From Zarea fungicola (taxonomy: Eukaryota > Ascomycota > Sordariomycetes > Hypocreales > Cordycipitaceae), in NCBI GenBank assembly GCA_900169235.1, contig FWCC01000509.1, positions 1 to 46,552 on the forward strand: a DNA stretch of 46,552 nt, in the 5' to 3' direction. Within the stretch, counting starts at the first letter, position 1, and the number at the start of each line of letters is the position of its first letter. The translations under genes were made by a program, and so were the position numbers. Under the pieces are notes generated by a model. It worked only from the letters and a program-made list of their open reading frames with translations, was not told the DNA's origin and searched no databases. Below are positions 1 to 11,799 of this stretch, in pieces.

Positions 1-633
1 CTTTGCAAGCAGCCCACCATTCCTGAGAAAGCTCTCAAAGCCGTGATATCAAGGCTTGAAGGCCAAGATCCTTATGAACAGCGAGCTGCTATAATGGCGG
101 TTTGGCAGCAGCCTAATCTTCCAAGTACAGTTCTAGAGGCGGTGGTGCTGAAACTTGACGATGAAAACAGCGATGAAGGCAGCGCGAGCTGGAAAAAGAG
201 CTATTATCCTATCAATGATAGACAATGGGATGAAGACAGGCCTACTCGTCAACTCGCCACTGATTGCCTACTTGAACAGAGAACCCTACCTTGCACAGTC
301 CTCAAAGCTGTGGCTACACGAATTAGTAGTAAAGATAAATACGTCAGACACGGCGCCGAGGCAATACTTCTAAAGCACGACGGACCTTACCTTGACCTCT
401 TGAAAAGCCCTTATTTCAAGTCATTCTTCAGATTTCTGCTGAAAAAAAGTTTTAAGGAACCAATGAGCTACTACATTGATGGAGACAGCCTGTGTATAAA
501 TTTGCCGGATGGTATCCGTAAAGTCAGCATCGTGAATCAACAAGACGACTTGAGGAGAAGGATATACACAAACCTGCCTAAAACTTATCCATTAATTAGT
601 GCTAAGAGATGGCGACCCAAAGACATTTGGTAA
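1..633 (+). CDS. HEAT-repeat protein, C-terminal part (5' end outside window)
   Basis: The frame is open from the first base to a TAA at 631-633, so the gene begins upstream of the window; the GTG at 43 is internal, not a start. About 210 residues are visible. They contain at least two and a half copies of a helical repeat of the form 'LP..VL.AV...L...D..VR..A...L', seen around residues 4-35 and 75-115, the pattern of HEAT-like repeats. In filamentous ascomycetes such repeats often form the C-terminal sensor of NACHT/STAND (NLR-like) proteins, followed by a short tail like the 'LCINLPDGIRKVSI' segment here. I see no nucleotide-binding domain because that part would lie outside the window, so an NLR assignment is inference. 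The tail after the repeats ends in a basic, tryptophan-containing stretch. Confidence 0.6.
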   Translation, partial: LCKQPTIPEKALKAVISRLEGQDPYEQRAAIMAVWQQPNLPSTVLEAVVLKLDDENSDEGSASWKKSYYPINDRQWDEDRPTRQLATDCLLEQRTLPCTVLKAVATRISSKDKYVRHGAEAILLKHDGPYLDLLKSPYFKSFFRFLLKKSFKEPMSYYIDGDSLCINLPDGIRKVSIVNQQDDLRRRIYTNLPKTYPLISAKRWRPKDIW

Positions 634-1088
634 TTATGTATATATAGAGAAGCTCGATGGTGGTGAGCCAAGGCATTACTATTTTGGAATTTTGGCAAAC
701 CAGATGAAGCAATAAGACAATTGAGCAAGGAGAAATAGAGGACCAGTGAACGTTCAAAGAGAAATCAGTAAGTTCTTGTCAAGAGAGTACGGAGTATTGT
801 TGCAATAGAGCTACTGCGCAGGCAGCCATCACCAGTTTGTATATAGCGGTCTCCGTTACCTGGCGCCTGACCCTCAGCTTCCCTTTTTCTGTCTTACAAA
901 TTAATGTACATATTGAATCCAAGTAGCAGAAGTATTGATGGATACCATTATTAAACTCTGGAGAGGATGGTTTGGAACTGTCGCCAGGCTTCGACGTCTT
1001 GTTGGCACCTGGCAGCTACCATCAGCCCCAATATCGGCTGTGAACTGCCAGATGGAGGATGTACCAGGGAGGATATTCCGTGCAAGTT
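634..1088. other. Spacer between two 3' ends
   Basis: This convergent spacer separates the HEAT protein and the minus-strand beta-propeller gene. I see no supported coding region; the open frame at 935-1138 on the plus strand overlaps the 3' end of the propeller gene and is a shadow. Confidence 0.6.
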
Positions 1089-2660
1089 TTACTGGGCCTC
1101 AACCAACTTCAATGACTCCATGCTATAAACCCCGATAAATTTGAAGAATGCCAGAACCTGTGGAGCGGTTCCACAACCCGGGCCGGTCAGGGTCGTTGCT
1201 GAGAATTCAACTAGTGGGATGTGCACTCCATTACACTGTAGACAAGAACCCGTCACAGTGTATGTCGTGTTTAGCTTTAATCCTCTGCCAATAACTTGAA
1301 ACATGTCCAGCCCTGCCTGTTGTCGCACAGTGACCAGTGCAGTCGCAGTACCATTGCTGGGATGGCGCTTGCCGACAAGAAGTTTGTTCAGCGGGCGTTT
1401 CGGCGTCAGACCCTGCTTTCCAAGGTTTTGCGTCCCATTTCCAGATCCTTCAGGAACCGCACCGGCAACATAAACCAGTGCCTGGCCCTCCTGTCCAATA
1501 TCCACAGTCTTGGTGATGCGCATAGTGGACAAGTCAACGAAATCCACGGCATCAGAGTGCTCGCCGAGGATATACATGTATGAATTATCCGGGCTTGGCC
1601 ACAGCCCATGGGGCTCAATCGCATTGGCCTTGATGGACGTCAAGTAGACTGGTGCGTGCTCTGGATCAGGTTGTGTGTAGACCCTGGTCAAGTTCTCCGC
1701 CGCGACGGTAACAAAGCCATGTGTCGTGCCGTTCATGTCTGCAAAGTTGGGATGATTCGTTTCCGGGCCCGTGTTCAGAACCGAGACTACCTTTTTTGAT
1801 TGGAGCGAGATCACAGACACCTGTCCAACCATTTTGTGAGCAGCCCATAATCGCTTGCCGTCGGCCGAAATCATCATGTCTGAGGAAAATTTGTCTGCGA
1901 GACCAGTAATGTTCCGGACCACAGTGCGAGTTTCGACATCAATGATGGAGACTGTTGGCGACCTAATATGATTTGCGTATGCGGTTTTGCCATCAGGGCT
2001 GAATAGGACCTTGCTCGGTCCGCCTAAACCTTGTGTTAACTGGGTACCATATGGGCAGAATCAATCTCTGCGACACACTTGTGGCTTCAGACACGTACCC
2101 TCGCTCTTAACATATCCAACTATCCCTCCATTAATGCCGTCGACAATATCGATGCGATCGACGCCTCTGTGATCCATAGTTAGATTTCGGTTCAGCCAAT
2201 AAAACAAAGATAACAGAGGCAGCATGTACCTGGTCCCAACCCAAACCGTGCGGTTGTCGGACGCAAAAAAAGCCTCGTGCGCGTTTCTATCGACAAATGT
2301 CTGAGAAACAATGCTATTGTCCACGCAGCGGATGACAGTGACAGTGTTGCTCGTAACGCTTAGCGATACGATATACTTGCCGTCCCTGGAGAAGCCCAGG
2401 CCATGGGTATTGACAGCTTGAACATATTGCGGGTTGAGAACATCTGTTAGTCGCGTCTTGCCCAGAGGAATTGTGCCCAAAACTTCTCCGGTGAGCGGCT
2501 TAATGACTGTGATGGTGTTGGAAGATTGGTCGCCCGAGTAGAGTCGATCCGCATTGGAGATGGGAGGTGCGACTCCAGCGACTGCAGGGGCTTGGATCTG
2601 GGCCGTTGCAATTGTCGCCAACCACAGGGCCGTGGAATAAAGCAGTACGGACAATAACAT
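1089..2660 (-). CDS. Secreted YVTN beta-propeller repeat protein
   Basis: This three-exon gene reads 2660-2230, 2166-2099 and 2029-1089, giving about 479 residues. The ATG at 2660 opens a hydrophobic signal peptide (residues 1 to about 20, ending ATAQ). Repeated blades follow, such as 'SNTITVIKPLTGEVLGTIPL', 'SNTVTVIRCVDNSIVSQTFV' and 'RLWAAHKMVGQVSVISLQS', typical of the roughly 40-residue YVTN propeller family. Intron 1 (2229-2167, GTACAT..CACAG, 63 nt) is a multiple of three without a stop. Intron 2 begins at GTACGT (2098) and most simply ends at ACAAG (2030). An alternative donor GTTAAG with acceptor CCCAG is also in frame and cannot be excluded. Fungal homologues are usually extracellular or wall-associated with undefined substrates. 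Some YVTN or lactonase-like propellers are enzymes, but no catalytic residue is identified here. Confidence 0.8.
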
Positions 2661-5191
2661 GATGTAAGCTTGACAGGCACAAATTTACCTACTGCAACTG
2701 GAACTATTACTTGAGGGCCGGACCAATTTAAATAGTTTATGTCTGTCTCACTCTACGGTGTCGTGCTCGACTAGCTCGAATCTTGCGGCATCACAGCTAA
2801 GTACGGAATAGTGGCTGTTCCCCGGCCAGGAGACAATTCAATTAATATTGTTCCTTGGTTCTAAACTCTGGTCGCCAACGCAGTTACTCCGCAACGTCTC
2901 TGCAAGCTGTTTACTGGTTATATGATACCATGCATGTTTACCGTCATCTTGAGTAAGCGCTAACTTGGTCACGCATTGTAGAGATGAATTTCACAGTTTC
3001 ACTCAAATATCTAGGACCAACTCTCTCCAAACTATTCCATAGTCTGCTCCGCTGGTCTCCATGCCCAATCTAATACACTGCGACATCCGCTCTCAAAAGT
3101 TTGAAAGATGCGCCCCGCCAGAACGAGGATCACAGAATGGAGGAAAGAATAGCGCTCGGCTCTGCTTTTTTTCCTTAAGCTGTTTCCCTTTTACAATTTT
3201 GATGCCTTGTACTTGCTAGCCCCTTTGTACATAGTGAGACTATTAATTTAACTCGTTACTGCACGTCACCATCTGTGTTAATGGCGCAATACTGTGGGGA
3301 CAAGCAATGGACCACATCTTGCAGGTGCTGCAGCTATTCCTATTTCTAGAATAAATAAGATATGCAGATCTCCCCCTTATAACTAACTACTTATTGACTT
3401 TGTGTTCTGCTGACGCATTAAATTGTCTCGCTGGTCGACATGGGAGCCGGCACATCGCTTGGGATGGAGACGCGGCAGCTCGGCACCTACTGCCCTGCAA
3501 GTAAACCGGCAACTCCTATAACCATGCTTTTAAAGTTTGTAAATTCGGAAAAGAGCCACAATTTCATCCTGTGTGACTTGAATTTTCTTTTAATCGTTGT
3601 ATGGCAAGAGAGCTGGAGTAAAATCCAGCTTGCGTTGGTCGGTTTGCATCAGTAATCGAGGGCTAGCCAGGGCAGAGATGCTATCGACGGTATTGGCATC
3701 GGCCTCTTTGTGTTATAGTTTGGTAAAGAAAAGCCCTCAAGATTATGATGGCTCTCTGGAAATAAGCCTTGCACGGAACGTCGGCATGCCTCGACGGAAG
3801 CATCACAGTATGAGACGGAAAGTCGGCATGTATTAAACTCTAGCTTGTCTCCACAGCTGGTGGATGTGCTCCCGTCGCACTGCCCAGATGAGATCCGGCA
3901 AGTCACTAATAAGCCCTGGGGCGGAAAGTGTACCGTCGTGGTTGTGAACCGGATTCTCATCTCTACCAACGTTTATTACGCTTGCGTAGTAGAAAAATAC
4001 TAATAAATTTTAATCTGAAAGTTGCCGTCGCAAGCTTTCAGTATGCCGCTTCATGGCCTTTTGGACTTGAGACTTCATTAGCTATGGTGAATCTCCCGAG
4101 GTTCTAGAATACACACAGATACGGGAGTACTCTTTACTGAATAACGTTTCTAAGGACAATGATGCGGGGACAGCGGAAACCAAGCGGGAACTAAATAAGC
4201 CGACGGGGTTTGGCGGGCCTGTTTTGCATTGGCTGGGGCTGCCACTGTTATCACGGTTGATGTGCTGAATGTTGGCCAACAATCAGCAGGCTACGAGCGT
4301 TATATACACTCCGTAGAATATGAGACACTCGCATGGGCTGTGAAATAACTTGCCGCCAACACAGCACTGCTTGACAGTGTAGTAGGGTGCGATGCCGCTG
4401 CGATGAGTTGAAAGTTGTCGGCGAATAGGGCACAGGGGCCTAGCCCCCAATCCGTTAGTTACAGTGCACTTTACTGGTGTTGTTTCCGCTAACTTAGCAA
4501 ACTACAATTCATTGTCATGGCAAATCCCGGCCCGGCTGACCAGCATCCCCGTTCCACATCCAGCCTTCGCTTGCAAGTTCGTATGGGGCGGATTACCCTT
4601 GCTTACGAAGAAGAAATAATTTTCTGGTGTCTTTTTTTTTTTTTTTTAAACAGGCCGCAATCTCGCTGTTGGAACGGTCAAAGTATAGGAATTTATACCC
4701 GTAGTTATGAGTGGCTAGATCTAGTCGCACCCCTTGCCGCCGCAGCTCTCTGATGCATCCCAAAAGCGGCAAAAAAAAGAGAGTAGCTCGAACAAAAATT
4801 AATGTGAAGTAACGATAATTTTGACTCAGATGAGGGGTAAGTACGGACAGTCGACCCACAACCCTCGTTCGACTTGGCAATAAACAGCATCGCCTGCAGG
4901 ATGTATACGCCAGCCACTACTACATCAAGATGCTTCCCGAGAGGGGTATTCGATATGTCAAGTTTTCTGCATGACCATTCTCGGCTCCGCCACGCATGGT
5001 TTTCCCCCTGAAATGCTCTGTGAGATGTGGCATGTTTTGGAGAAAATCGATTATTTCGCACTTAATATAACCTCATAGATCTCTAATTAACGACTCGATA
5101 CTGCGACTGAGAGAACCTCAATTTCTTTTGTAATTTTAGACGCAGAAAAGGAGCTTTCTTGCGATTTCTATTCAGGTATTCAATTTTGCTG

Positions 5192-5222
5192 ATTAGATAT
5201 CTAATGGGTGCAAAGCACCCAT
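5192..5222. repeat. Two overlapping perfect palindromes
   Basis: ATTAGATATCTAAT (5192-5205) is a perfect 14-nt palindrome. It overlaps by two bases a hairpin with an 8-bp perfect stem, ATGGGTGC-AAA-GCACCCAT (5204-5222). Function is unknown; it lies about 420 bp upstream of the GMC start codon. Confidence 0.6.
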
Positions 5223-5478
5223 GTATGCGTTGTACTCATCATAAAGAGTGATGAAGCAAGCGGCTCGTTATAGTATCACCAGTCTTGTAGCATTGAAATA
5301 TGAGTAATTGACAAGGGTAGGGAACTTATTGTTTAATTTTGAAGTTTATTTCAGCCCTGTTTCACCATTAAAACGTATGAACCAAGATTGTAAAGCAGGA
5401 CATGGAGGCCGCAGCCTGTGGCAAGTTCCTCGGCAGTGGCTTGCCAGCATGCATCCTGCTGCGAAAGAATACAGTCGG

Positions 5479-5504
5479 CACGTGACGGAGGCAACTGTAT
5501 ATAT
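5479..5504 (+). promoter_or_regulatory. E-box and TATA-like element upstream of the GMC gene
   Basis: A CACGTG hexamer at 5479-5484 is followed by TATATAT at 5498-5504, about 140 bp before the ATG at 5646. The spacing suits a core promoter. CACGTG is bound by bHLH factors in fungi, but use here is inferred only from position. Confidence 0.35.
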
Positions 5505-5645
5505 GAATGGGCCGAGTCCCTCTTTGCGGGGAAAGCCTGCAATAATTATTACAGTCGTTGTACCACCTTGTTGCACGTTCGTGACTACAAGCACTCCAGC
5601 CCATCACTTCATTTCAAACGAGGCTGAGCAATCTGACGTGAAGGC

Positions 5646-7672
5646 ATGATGAGCTCCCACGAAGACGGCCGAGAATACGACATCATTTTCGCTGGAGGTA
5701 GAAATTAAACAGAGAATATGAATTCGTCTTGTATATTAACAGAGAAATAGGTGGAACAGCTGCGTGCGTCGCTGCGGGCCGACTTGCAAGAGCGGACCCC
5801 AGTCTCTCTATACTTGTCGTCGAAGGTGGAAAAAACAACCTGAACGACCCTACCATTACCAACCCAGCTGCTTACCTCACCCATTTGGCACCTGGCTCGA
5901 AAACTGCGCTATTCTACAAGTCAAATAAGGAAAAGAGCCTCAATGATAGAGAGTCCATTGTTCCATCTGGGGGTGTCCTTGGCGGGGGCTCCTCCATTAA
6001 CTTCATGATGTATACGAGAGGCAAGTGACTGAAGTGTTGTTCATTCGAGGCTTTATTGTAGATTAACATCTTCCAGCCCAGGGAATAGACTACGACTCTT
6101 GGAAGACTGAAGGTTGGGACGCGAAAAGTCTAATCCCTCTGGCCAAGAAATTGGAAACATACCATCTGGACGACCCAGCTATTGACCAGAATCTTCATGG
6201 ACATGACGGCCCCATTAACGTGTCGTTTGGGACGCACAATGAGAAGGGGCCTCAAACTGATTTTCTTGCGGCTGTTGAGGCGGTTGGTTTTCCTGAAATT
6301 GCGGACATGCAGGATTTCAGCGCTATAGACGGTTTTTCTCGTTGGGCTCGCTACATTGACCCAGCAGGAAAGCGCCAGGATACAGCGCATCGATACATCC
6401 ACCCCCTTTTGGAATCAAACAGCAATTCAAACTTGCGTCTTTTGGTCGAAACCAAAGTCAATCGTGTCATTTTCGAAGGCAAGCGAGCTGTCGGCGTCGA
6501 AACTGAGCCCAATAGCTTGTTTCACTCTGTTGCCACATCCGGCGAGAAGACTACTACTTTTATTAGAGCCAAGAAGTTGGTTGTCGTCTCCGCAGGCGCA
6601 CTTGGAACACCATCCATTCTTGAACGATCTGGAGTCGGAAGTGCTGAAATTCTCAAGAAACTGGATATTAATGTCATCTCTGATCTTCCTGATGTGGGAG
6701 AGCATTACCAAGATCACAATCTTATCCTGTATCCCTACAAAACCTCCCTCGAGGTCAACCAGACGCTGGATGTTCTCCTCTCAGGTCGTCTAGACTTCCA
6801 GGCTGCTGTTGATGAGAAGAATCCACTTCTAGGCTGGAACGGCATCGATGTCGCGGGAAAAGTCCGCCCTTCAGACCATGAAGTGAAAGCTCTCGGTCCA
6901 GAATTTGAAGAACACTGGGATCGAGACTTCAAGGACCAGAAGGAGAAGCCCCTCATGTTGATCTGTGTGGTTTCAGCCTTTCTTGGCGATCGTGCGCTGC
7001 TAAAGGAAGGAGACAACCCTTCGCAGTACGCAACCATGGCAACATACACTGGCTACCCGTACTCGCGTGGAAACATCCACATTTTGTCCAAGGATGCTCA
7101 AACACCAGCGTCATTCAACACAGGCTTCCTCTCCCACCCAGTCGATGTCACAAAACTAGTATGGGCCTACAAGAAGCAGCGTGAGATTTATCGCCGCACA
7201 AGTGCTTTTGCAGGTGAACTAGCCATCGGACACCCGCAATTCCGTAAAGGGAGTAAGGCTGCGCTGAGTGAAGGGCCGCTTGTCCAGGGTGGCTTCAAGA
7301 GTGCGGAGGAGAGGAAGGCGATTGTGGATATTGAATATGATGCAGAAGATGATGCAGCAATTAAAGACTGGATTAGAGGCAATGTAGCTACAACCTGGCA
7401 TTCTGTTGGAACGTGTAGGATGGCACCGAGGGAGGAGGGTGGTGTGTTGGATAAACACTTGAACGTCTATGGGACCGAGGGGCTGAAAGTAGCCGGTGAG
7501 TATCACATGCCTTTCTTTCAAAATTTCTCTTGCCGTTTCGTTTCAACATACTGACATCTCAGATCTCTCCATCTTACCTGAGAACGTCGGCGCAAACACT
7601 AACAATACGGCGCTAATCGTCGGTGAAAAGGCGGCGGATATAATTAGAAAGGAGCTTGGCATCGCAGTGTGA
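5646..7672 (+). CDS. GMC-family FAD oxidoreductase, alcohol-oxidase-like
   Basis: Four exons, 5646-5697, 5751-6020, 6077-7495 and 7563-7672, join to 616 codons. After splicing the N-terminus reads as the FAD-binding Rossmann motif (FAGGGTAACVAAGRL, then LVVEGG). It is followed by the GMC signature SGGVLGGGSSINFMMYTRAQ and the second signature GALGTPSILERSG near residue 280. The C-terminal GMC domain carries the catalytic histidine in ATTWHSVGTCRM and the catalytic asparagine in ENVGANTNNTAL. The family oxidises primary alcohols, sugars or related substrates with O2, releasing H2O2. The 'TNNTAL.VGEKAADII' ending resembles fungal alcohol/methanol oxidases, but no PTS1 tripeptide is present (it ends GIAV), so peroxisomal location is not supported. 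Intron 2 (6021-6076) begins GCAAGT, a GC-AG intron. Neighbours suggest an accessory metabolic role. Confidence 0.88.
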
Positions 7673-8088
7673 TTCAAGGTTTCCTTTCTCTCGGAGGCGA
7701 GTCATGGCATCGGAAGGCAGTATGAGAAATTCGATAGTGTGATCAGCTATGTAGGTTTGCCATGAATTGCATTACTTCGCTCGTCGCTGAATCGGCAATG
7801 TAGATATGCGGCAGCTGGTGAGCATAACAGGACATTTGCGCCAGGTAAAGGTGCTGCACTCGCTGTCACCACACAATCAACTGCTAGTGGTATCTTGGGA
7901 TTGTCAGTTTCCAGTTGTGGGCTGCCAATCGTACCACCGCATTTCTGACGCAATGCCCAAGGTAGCCATAGCCTATCCTTTTGACGTGTAAGTGTGCGCT
8001 CGCGAAAGAGTGTACCTGTAACCGCTTTCATCACTAATAAGACAGAAAAAAGGATTATGATACACGCCCAGTTAGGTAGAAAATGAAT
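7673..8088. other. Spacer between convergent GMC and hydrolase genes
   Basis: A 3'-3' intergenic stretch of about 0.4 kb. Open frames on both strands here lack ATG-led domains; no gene is supported. Confidence 0.6.
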
Positions 8089-8940
8089 CTATTGGTCTCC
8101 GGTTAAAAAATTGTTCACTACGTCGTTGAACTTTGTCGGATTCTCCCAAAACATAAAGTGGCTGCCCCCCTCCTCAGCCTCAAAGGTGACGATCTTTGAT
8201 CCAGGAATCTTGTGTGAGACGAGCTCCATACTTTCTGCTGGCAACAGGCTCCCTTTTGCTCCTATGCACAGTGTAGGGACATTAATTCGGGGCAGAACGT
8301 CCGACCAATCTTTCGCTGTATGGTCAAGCAATAGTGTTCCAGCATCCTCGGCACTCATTTTGGCATTCTGCTTCATAACCCACTGAAAGTCTTCATCCGC
8401 AACCTCTGAAGTAAACATTGCTTTCATCAGACCCTCTGCAGCCACATTGAGAGTCCTTGCAATTTCCTGGCACTGGTTGGGCAGAAAGATGGCTCCGCGC
8501 TTGGCAGCTTCCTCGGGCATCCACGTCAAATCTGCTATCATACGTGGGCTTTGGTCCACAAGTATGAACTTGGACAACTTCCCATGCATATTTGGGTAGA
8601 TGTCCCAGAATGCCCAGATGACAGAACATCCCATTGAGTGGCCGATCAAGGTAACATTGTCCAATGCTAAAGTGGTGATGAGGTCATTCAGATCAGCTGC
8701 GAGTCGAGCTACGCGAAGGCCAAATGCAGGCTTATCCGATTCGCCGTGCCCACGTTGGTCAAATGTAATTACATCGCAGTTCTTGTTAAAATGAGTTACT
8801 TGTTTTCGCCATTGCGCAGCCGTTTGTCGCCATCCTGGAATGAAGACGAGAGTACGAGTGGCAGGCCCGGACCGCCCGTAACTGAGGCGAACGCCGTCCG
8901 AGGTTTCGACAAAGCCCGACTTGTGCTCAATGGACGTCAT
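8089..8940 (-). CDS. Alpha/beta-hydrolase fold protein
   Basis: A single-exon gene of 283 residues starting at the ATG at 8940. It shows the hydrolase core in order: oxyanion strand 'LVFIPGW' (31-37), 'DQRGHGESDKP' (61-71), nucleophile elbow GHSMG with Ser102, 'LVDQSPRM' with Asp129 after strand 6, and the catalytic His261 in GGSHFMFWENP. The position that usually supplies the acid late in the fold reads GAKGSLLPAES, without an Asp. The acid is therefore probably Asp129, as in the hydrolases that carry VDQSP; this is inference. There is no signal peptide and no membrane segment, so it should be intracellular. Proteins of this type occur in fungal secondary-metabolite clusters as esterases, thioesterase-like or C-C hydrolases, and the GMC and UGT neighbours fit that. 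The substrate cannot be told. Confidence 0.85.
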   Translation of the reverse strand: MTSIEHKSGFVETSDGVRLSYGRSGPATRTLVFIPGWRQTAAQWRKQVTHFNKNCDVITFDQRGHGESDKPAFGLRVARLAADLNDLITTLALDNVTLIGHSMGCSVIWAFWDIYPNMHGKLSKFILVDQSPRMIADLTWMPEEAAKRGAIFLPNQCQEIARTLNVAAEGLMKAMFTSEVADEDFQWVMKQNAKMSAEDAGTLLLDHTAKDWSDVLPRINVPTLCIGAKGSLLPAESMELVSHKIPGSKIVTFEAEEGGSHFMFWENPTKFNDVVNNFLTGDQ

Positions 8941-11799
8941 GATATGATAATTTTAGTAATATTGTTTTTTGCATTCTGAAAGGTTGTTATTAGGGAGATT
9001 GGCTTTAATATATTGCTGTAAGAGGCCTGAGTCGGGAGGGCCGGAGTGGCTTGCCATGCCCACCGTAAATAGATCGGGGCAGTAGGTAGTTTATCACAAT
9101 TGTTTCTTAATATAATTTAATCGGTCTTACCTGCTCGTGTCAGATCAAACAAAACATGAAAGCCTGTTACCCTGGTTTCCACTTCTAATTATAATCCTAA
9201 ACCCTGGGCAGATAGGGTGAGCTGGGATACAAACGGTCGTCGACTTTCGATACTGAAATACCGGAGTTTACAGTTACGGCTCATGGACATAAGCTTGAAA
9301 GATAGTTGAAGGTCAATGGAGCCATTATTTGCCGTCTCGGCTAACTAGAAGCCGTTGAAAGTTTAGCCATGACGTCTGCTCTGCCATAGGGACTCGTACG
9401 GTTCCACAGCTGTGTGGTTCTTGGTCGTGGCCAAAGTGCGAGTCACCGTAGTTACCGCCACGTCTGCTTACATTGCGGAGCGTAGAGGAGTAGTGGTGCA
9501 AGTCATCTTCCGCAAGCAACCTTGCTTTGTAATCGAACATGGCACTTGTTCAGTTCCGCTGGAATTAATTTGACATAAATTTGTCAGTCTAGTCAGCCCA
9601 ATGGAGTCATGTTGGCTGGTACGCAAACTCGTAGCAAAGTATACCTACTGCCCGAAACAGTCGATATTCATAACCTCCGCTTGATAGTTATAGCGTCAAT
9701 GAATTTTACCACCCTGTTGGGTATCATTCAACGGTAGGCGCTTACCTGTTATGCCTATTTTAAGGCCGTGCGAGAAGCCTCAGTGGATCGTTAATATTGG
9801 GCGCTTTCCTAGGTGATTCTTACCCTACAGAAGGTTGGTAACATTAGAGACTGATGAAAGGCCTAACTGTGCCCAGCATATTACCATGTGGAAGGCCAAC
9901 AGTTGTCGGCTGAATCAGTGTTTCCGAGCTGGTAGTCATCCTGCCTAATTATCCAGCACTCTCTAATAAAGGCGCCTCAGCCACACTTCTTAGGTGAGTC
10001 TTTTCTTGATAATTTTACGTTTATGCACAGCGTTTTGTTCTACGTTACCAGTATTGGTATTCGTGCCCGGGCTGACTCTAGCTGATTTTCCTCCCAAAAT
10101 AGGCCCACCTTTAACATATGGTAATTTCTATGGCCACCACTGATTAGCTAGTTATATTAGCATATATCTATTGTGTTGGGAGTACAGGCGCCTACTAGCT
10201 CACTAAGTATACGCTGCGCCTAATATCGTAGACTTGCCTAATCACTTCCTTTATACATTGTGCAGTAGTTTACCAAGATAACTCACCAGCCACATCAATA
10301 GAGAGCATATTGCTCAGTATAGTGGACAACACAACCATGGCAATATTCAGTCTTAGCATAGTTTCAGAGACAAGATGCACCAAAGACCTGTCATAGTGGG
10401 TACGAGTTTAGGCGTCCTCCTATAAAGGAACTCATCCGCCTGTCCCATCGCCTGCCAAAGAATTGATGGTTCCATTCTATGGTCTAGGCACTCAAATCAA
10501 GACGAAAAAAAGTGCGAAAATTCTCAAGTGGGATACACATTAATCTGGGACTAAATTGACAATAGACGTTAAAGGGCGAACCTAATTTCCTATTTCGACT
10601 CTCCCTGCATAAATTGACATTGCTAGAGTTGCGCTAATTTAAACGTAAAATGAGCGGACAAAGTATTATTCAACGATTCACTAGGTGGTTCAAAGTGCGA
10701 ACTTGGCGCAAATGCAACATCTGCGGTCTATAATTAGCCGTGAAGATGGGAATGGACCGGCTCATGCCACTGTCACTCTTTTGGGTCTGGGAGGGACGCC
10801 AATCACGAAAACGTTGCCATGAACCTGTATCAATGATCAGTATGGGACCATGGATGCCTCTGGCTAAGTTGACAGATGGAATCCAAGACCCTAAAGTGAC
10901 AAAGTGGCACCATTATTTGTCATAGATTCGAGTAGTAGAAAAGTAGAGAGAAAAGAAGTTTACTGGCGGCCCGGGAGTGGTCACTTATGTCCTCGCGCGG
11001 GGATCTGCCCTGAAGATTATTCACAGCGAGATATATTTTCCCATGAGAGCTACGGGCCAGCCAGAATTAATATCTCTGCTGTATTAGATCTTCGAGCGGT
11101 GGAATTTTACTGGAGAGAAGTTAGTATAGCGCTTGATAACCGTAGCTGTTGTACTAAATTTGGCGTCGTGATATCTTAAATCATGTCAATTTGATGTAGG
11201 CTTTCCAGATCGCTTCTATTTTCAACTGGTTCTTTCACATATTCACGAAACACGCCAGAATACACAAATTGCACTATGTGTAGCTCATTACACCCTCTTG
11301 TGCATTAGGTTGTGCAGCTCTCTTGGTGGACAAAATCTGTAATGGCCCTACCTTCCATGTTTAAAATGTGCCAATCGAAAAGAGCTCATTTGTTCAAAAG
11401 CATGGAACGAAGATGTTCTACCGAAAAGCTGGCTTAACTGACAAGTACATCAAGACAGCTTGTTCTCCGTAGATTTCCATCGCTCTGTATTTTCCCAATC
11501 TGCGACAACCTCGGAATACGGTAGTTCAACTTGACTACTCCCCCACCGTGGGATGTAGGTTGCAGTGCTCAATCATCAGTTATAGAATATCATAGACTAG
11601 AATAAAATAGTTCTATGATCTTATTATTTAACCATGCTGTATCACCGGGTACATTGGTATATACGTCTGCCCTTTTCAATCATGTATTTCACGGGCCGGT
11701 ATTTTATCTATGCAATCTGATTCAGGCCGTCTTCCAAACAAATGTCTAGATCGTTCAGATAGTTTTGTCCAACTAGGTACAAAGGCTCACACTCATATA
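8941..11799. other. 2.9-kb gene-poor AT-rich spacer
   Basis: This stretch holds the promoter of the hydrolase on one side and the 3' end of the glycosyltransferase on the other. Open frames at 9325-9540, 10740-10925 and 10904-11179 have no recognisable domain, and I found no signal-peptide exon. It may hold old transposon debris, but no terminal repeats or transposase motifs are visible. Confidence 0.5.

Larger units (their letters stand above)
2661..5645. other. 3.0-kb gene-poor spacer upstream of the propeller and GMC genes
   Basis: This stretch serves as the shared 5' region of two divergent genes. It is AT-rich with several short open frames (for example 3440-3655 plus, 3649-3969 minus, 4705-5061 minus) that show no domain, signal peptide or splice-supported extension. 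A run of 16 T lies at 4632-4647. Two overlapping palindromes lie at 5192-5222 and are listed separately. No gene is supported. Confidence 0.5.

Noticed and set aside
3649..3969. Minus-strand frame of 106 codons with several cysteines
   Set aside because: No signal peptide and no family pattern; cysteines are not in a recognisable arrangement.
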